Below are positions 62,640 to 64,000 of a stretch of DNA of 64,000 nt, piece after piece. The DNA is from Bugulina stolonifera. Taxonomy: Eukaryota > Bryozoa > Gymnolaemata > Cheilostomatida > Bugulidae. Both the position numbers and the translations under genes were made by a program. The stretch covers positions 16,593,001 through 16,657,000 of the forward strand of contig OW285192.1 of the NCBI GenBank assembly GCA_935421135.1, in the 5' to 3' direction. Every line of letters starts with the position of its first letter. Position 1 is the stretch's first letter. The notes below the pieces were generated by a model, which was given only the letters and a program-made list of their open reading frames with translations, made no database searches and was not told the DNA's origin.

Positions 62640-63330
62640 TCCTAAAATGTGTGTCACCGTTGCAATGCCAGAGAAATGGAATTCTAAAACATGTTCTGCC
62701 GTTATTGAAAATTCTGTGATTTGTGTCGCTTCTCACTTTTTTTGCTTAGATATGATGTTGAGAACCTATGCAGCTACACTAGAAACCAAAAACCTAAGCA
62801 ATATCTTAGTGTGCCTTGCTCTGACGAGCTTAAATCGGTGTCACCGTTGCAACAATCCATTGTCACCGTTGCAACGCTTTCAAATTTAATGGACAAATTG
62901 AGCTTTTTAGGAAAATAAATCGCGTTTTTATGGTTTCACATCTACCAAATATGATGTTTATTAGGGTAATGGTATGATACACTCAAATAAAGCAGAGTTG
63001 TTTCAATATACAACAATTGTGAAATACTCGAATACTGAAAGGTGACAATGTGTTACAATGTTCTACCGGTATTAAAAACTCGGTGAATTGTGTTGCATCT
63101 CACTTTTCTTGCTTAAATAATATGTTGAGAACATGTGCAGCTACATTAGGAGCACAAAATCTAAGAAATATATTATTATGGTTCGAGTTGAGAAGCTTCA
63201 ATCAGTGTCACCATTGCAACTATTTATCGTCACCGTTGCAACGCTGTAAAATTAATTGACACTGGGCTTTCTAGGAAAGTAAATGATATTATTTGTATAG
63301 TTGTAGGCCTACATTTACCAAATATGATGT
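62640..63330. repeat. Diverged 366-bp tandem duplication
   Basis: Segment 62690-62960 is repeated at 63055-63325, sharing TATGTTGAGAAC, GCAGCTACA, CACCGTTGCAACGCT and ACCAAATATGATGT. The word TCACCGTTGCAAC occurs several times, also at 62487 and 62650. No convincing coding frame. Confidence 0.8.
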
Positions 63331-63923
63331 GTATTACGATAAGGAACCGATACAGGTAAAGAATGTAGTTTTCTAAGGTATTCAAGGTAGTGCAAAATAT
63401 TCTATTGCTGAGAGACAACAATGTACTGAATAAGGTGTAAACTTTAAACTAGGAAGGTATTTTGCCATTGCATGTTGCTCTATAAAACAGTATTGATCTC
63501 GTTTGTTCAGGATGGACAACGTAGCAACATGTTGATATGATCCCGGCATACTCGAGCAACGTTTTTAGTATTGATAACAAACATCAATAGCAGACCTGAC
63601 GCACCTCGCAAATTACAATCCGGTTTCGTGTGTATCAACAGAGTAGACAAGTCCTACATTATTTAACATTGTTCATTTTCTTTCAAAATCACCTTCTTTT
63701 ACATTCAAAACAATGTTTAAACTATCTGGGTCAATGCAATCAATTTGATCACAATTTCGGTGAAAACCTTCAGCATCAGCACTATCTACTTTGAATGAAT
63801 GTTACTGGTGTTCCTCGGTTTGGCTCACCTGACTGGAAAAAAAAAGAATTTTTACTAATTTGTATTGCATAGAGCAAATCTTCTTGAGATAAGTGAGCAG
63901 ATGCAACTTTCAGACTGTACGCC

Positions 63924-64000
63924 TTAAATTTTGATGTGTTCAGCATAGTTATCTGGATCTGCTTTTAGTTTTTCACGATATTTACGCATACGTTCAGCAG
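63924..64000 (-). pseudogene. Fragment of an ERMRKYREKLKADP-type peptide
   Basis: Reading in from the right edge on the minus strand: AERMRKYREKLKADPDNYAE, followed within four residues by a stop at 63924. This basic motif recurs in many invertebrate predicted proteins, often of mobile-element origin; function unknown. The rest lies outside the window, and the early stop suggests a broken copy or an exon edge. Confidence 0.45.

Overview
The window is eukaryotic nuclear DNA from an invertebrate animal. Genes are split into many short exons with GT-AG introns, the host sequence is AT-rich, and mobile elements and minisatellites are dense. The palindromic words TACATGTA and ACATGT recur throughout. 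The gene content (ABCC5-type transporter, SLC45 sugar carrier, B-box/NHL protein) is metazoan. A marine sponge or similar early-branching animal fits best, but the sequence alone does not prove it. All exon models were made by hand from open frames, splice consensus and phase; each complete model keeps an exact multiple of three.

Host genes, left to right. Positions 1-14876 (+) hold the 3' three quarters of an intact ABCC5/MRP5-like ABC transporter (1109 codons visible, 23 exons). Positions 15805-25546 (+) hold a tandem paralog that appears to be decaying. It has a 4-bp frameshift deletion, an altered ABC signature, a lost splice acceptor, and it lacks the second transmembrane domain and the first part of NBD2. 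Positions 33527-26485 (-) encode an SLC45-family proton/sugar symporter (575 aa, 8 exons). Positions 38745-46947 (+) encode a 563-aa protein with a B-box, coiled coil and NHL-type repeats but no RING finger.

Mobile DNA. Introns and spacers contain at least six hAT-like non-autonomous elements, two of them inserted inside minisatellites; a 1-kb Tc1-like foldback; a possible solo LTR; a tRNA-derived SINE; a LINE relic; and a 0.55-kb foldback upstream of SLC45.

The most interesting region is 48985-58812, a compact 9.83-kb Polinton/Maverick-like element. It has 544-bp GC-rich terminal inverted repeats that match almost perfectly, AG...CT termini and a perfect 6-bp target duplication AACATT. It carries two divergent spliced genes: a protein-primed family-B DNA polymerase (1454 aa, all exonuclease and polymerase motifs present, with N-terminal zinc fingers and an OTU-like segment), and a 407-aa protein with a SUMO-interaction-like motif and a tandem duplicated C-terminal domain, perhaps a single-strand DNA-binding protein. 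Between them is a 0.86-kb palindrome of 31-bp units whose variant order is mirrored in both arms, flanked by outward-facing TATA boxes. I find no integrase, packaging ATPase, protease or capsid gene. This looks like a replication-only minimal Polinton relative.

From 58813 to the end there is no convincing host gene: a triplicated 350-bp AT-rich repeat, a LINE relic, a 366-bp diverged duplication and, at the very edge, a fragment of a repeated peptide family.
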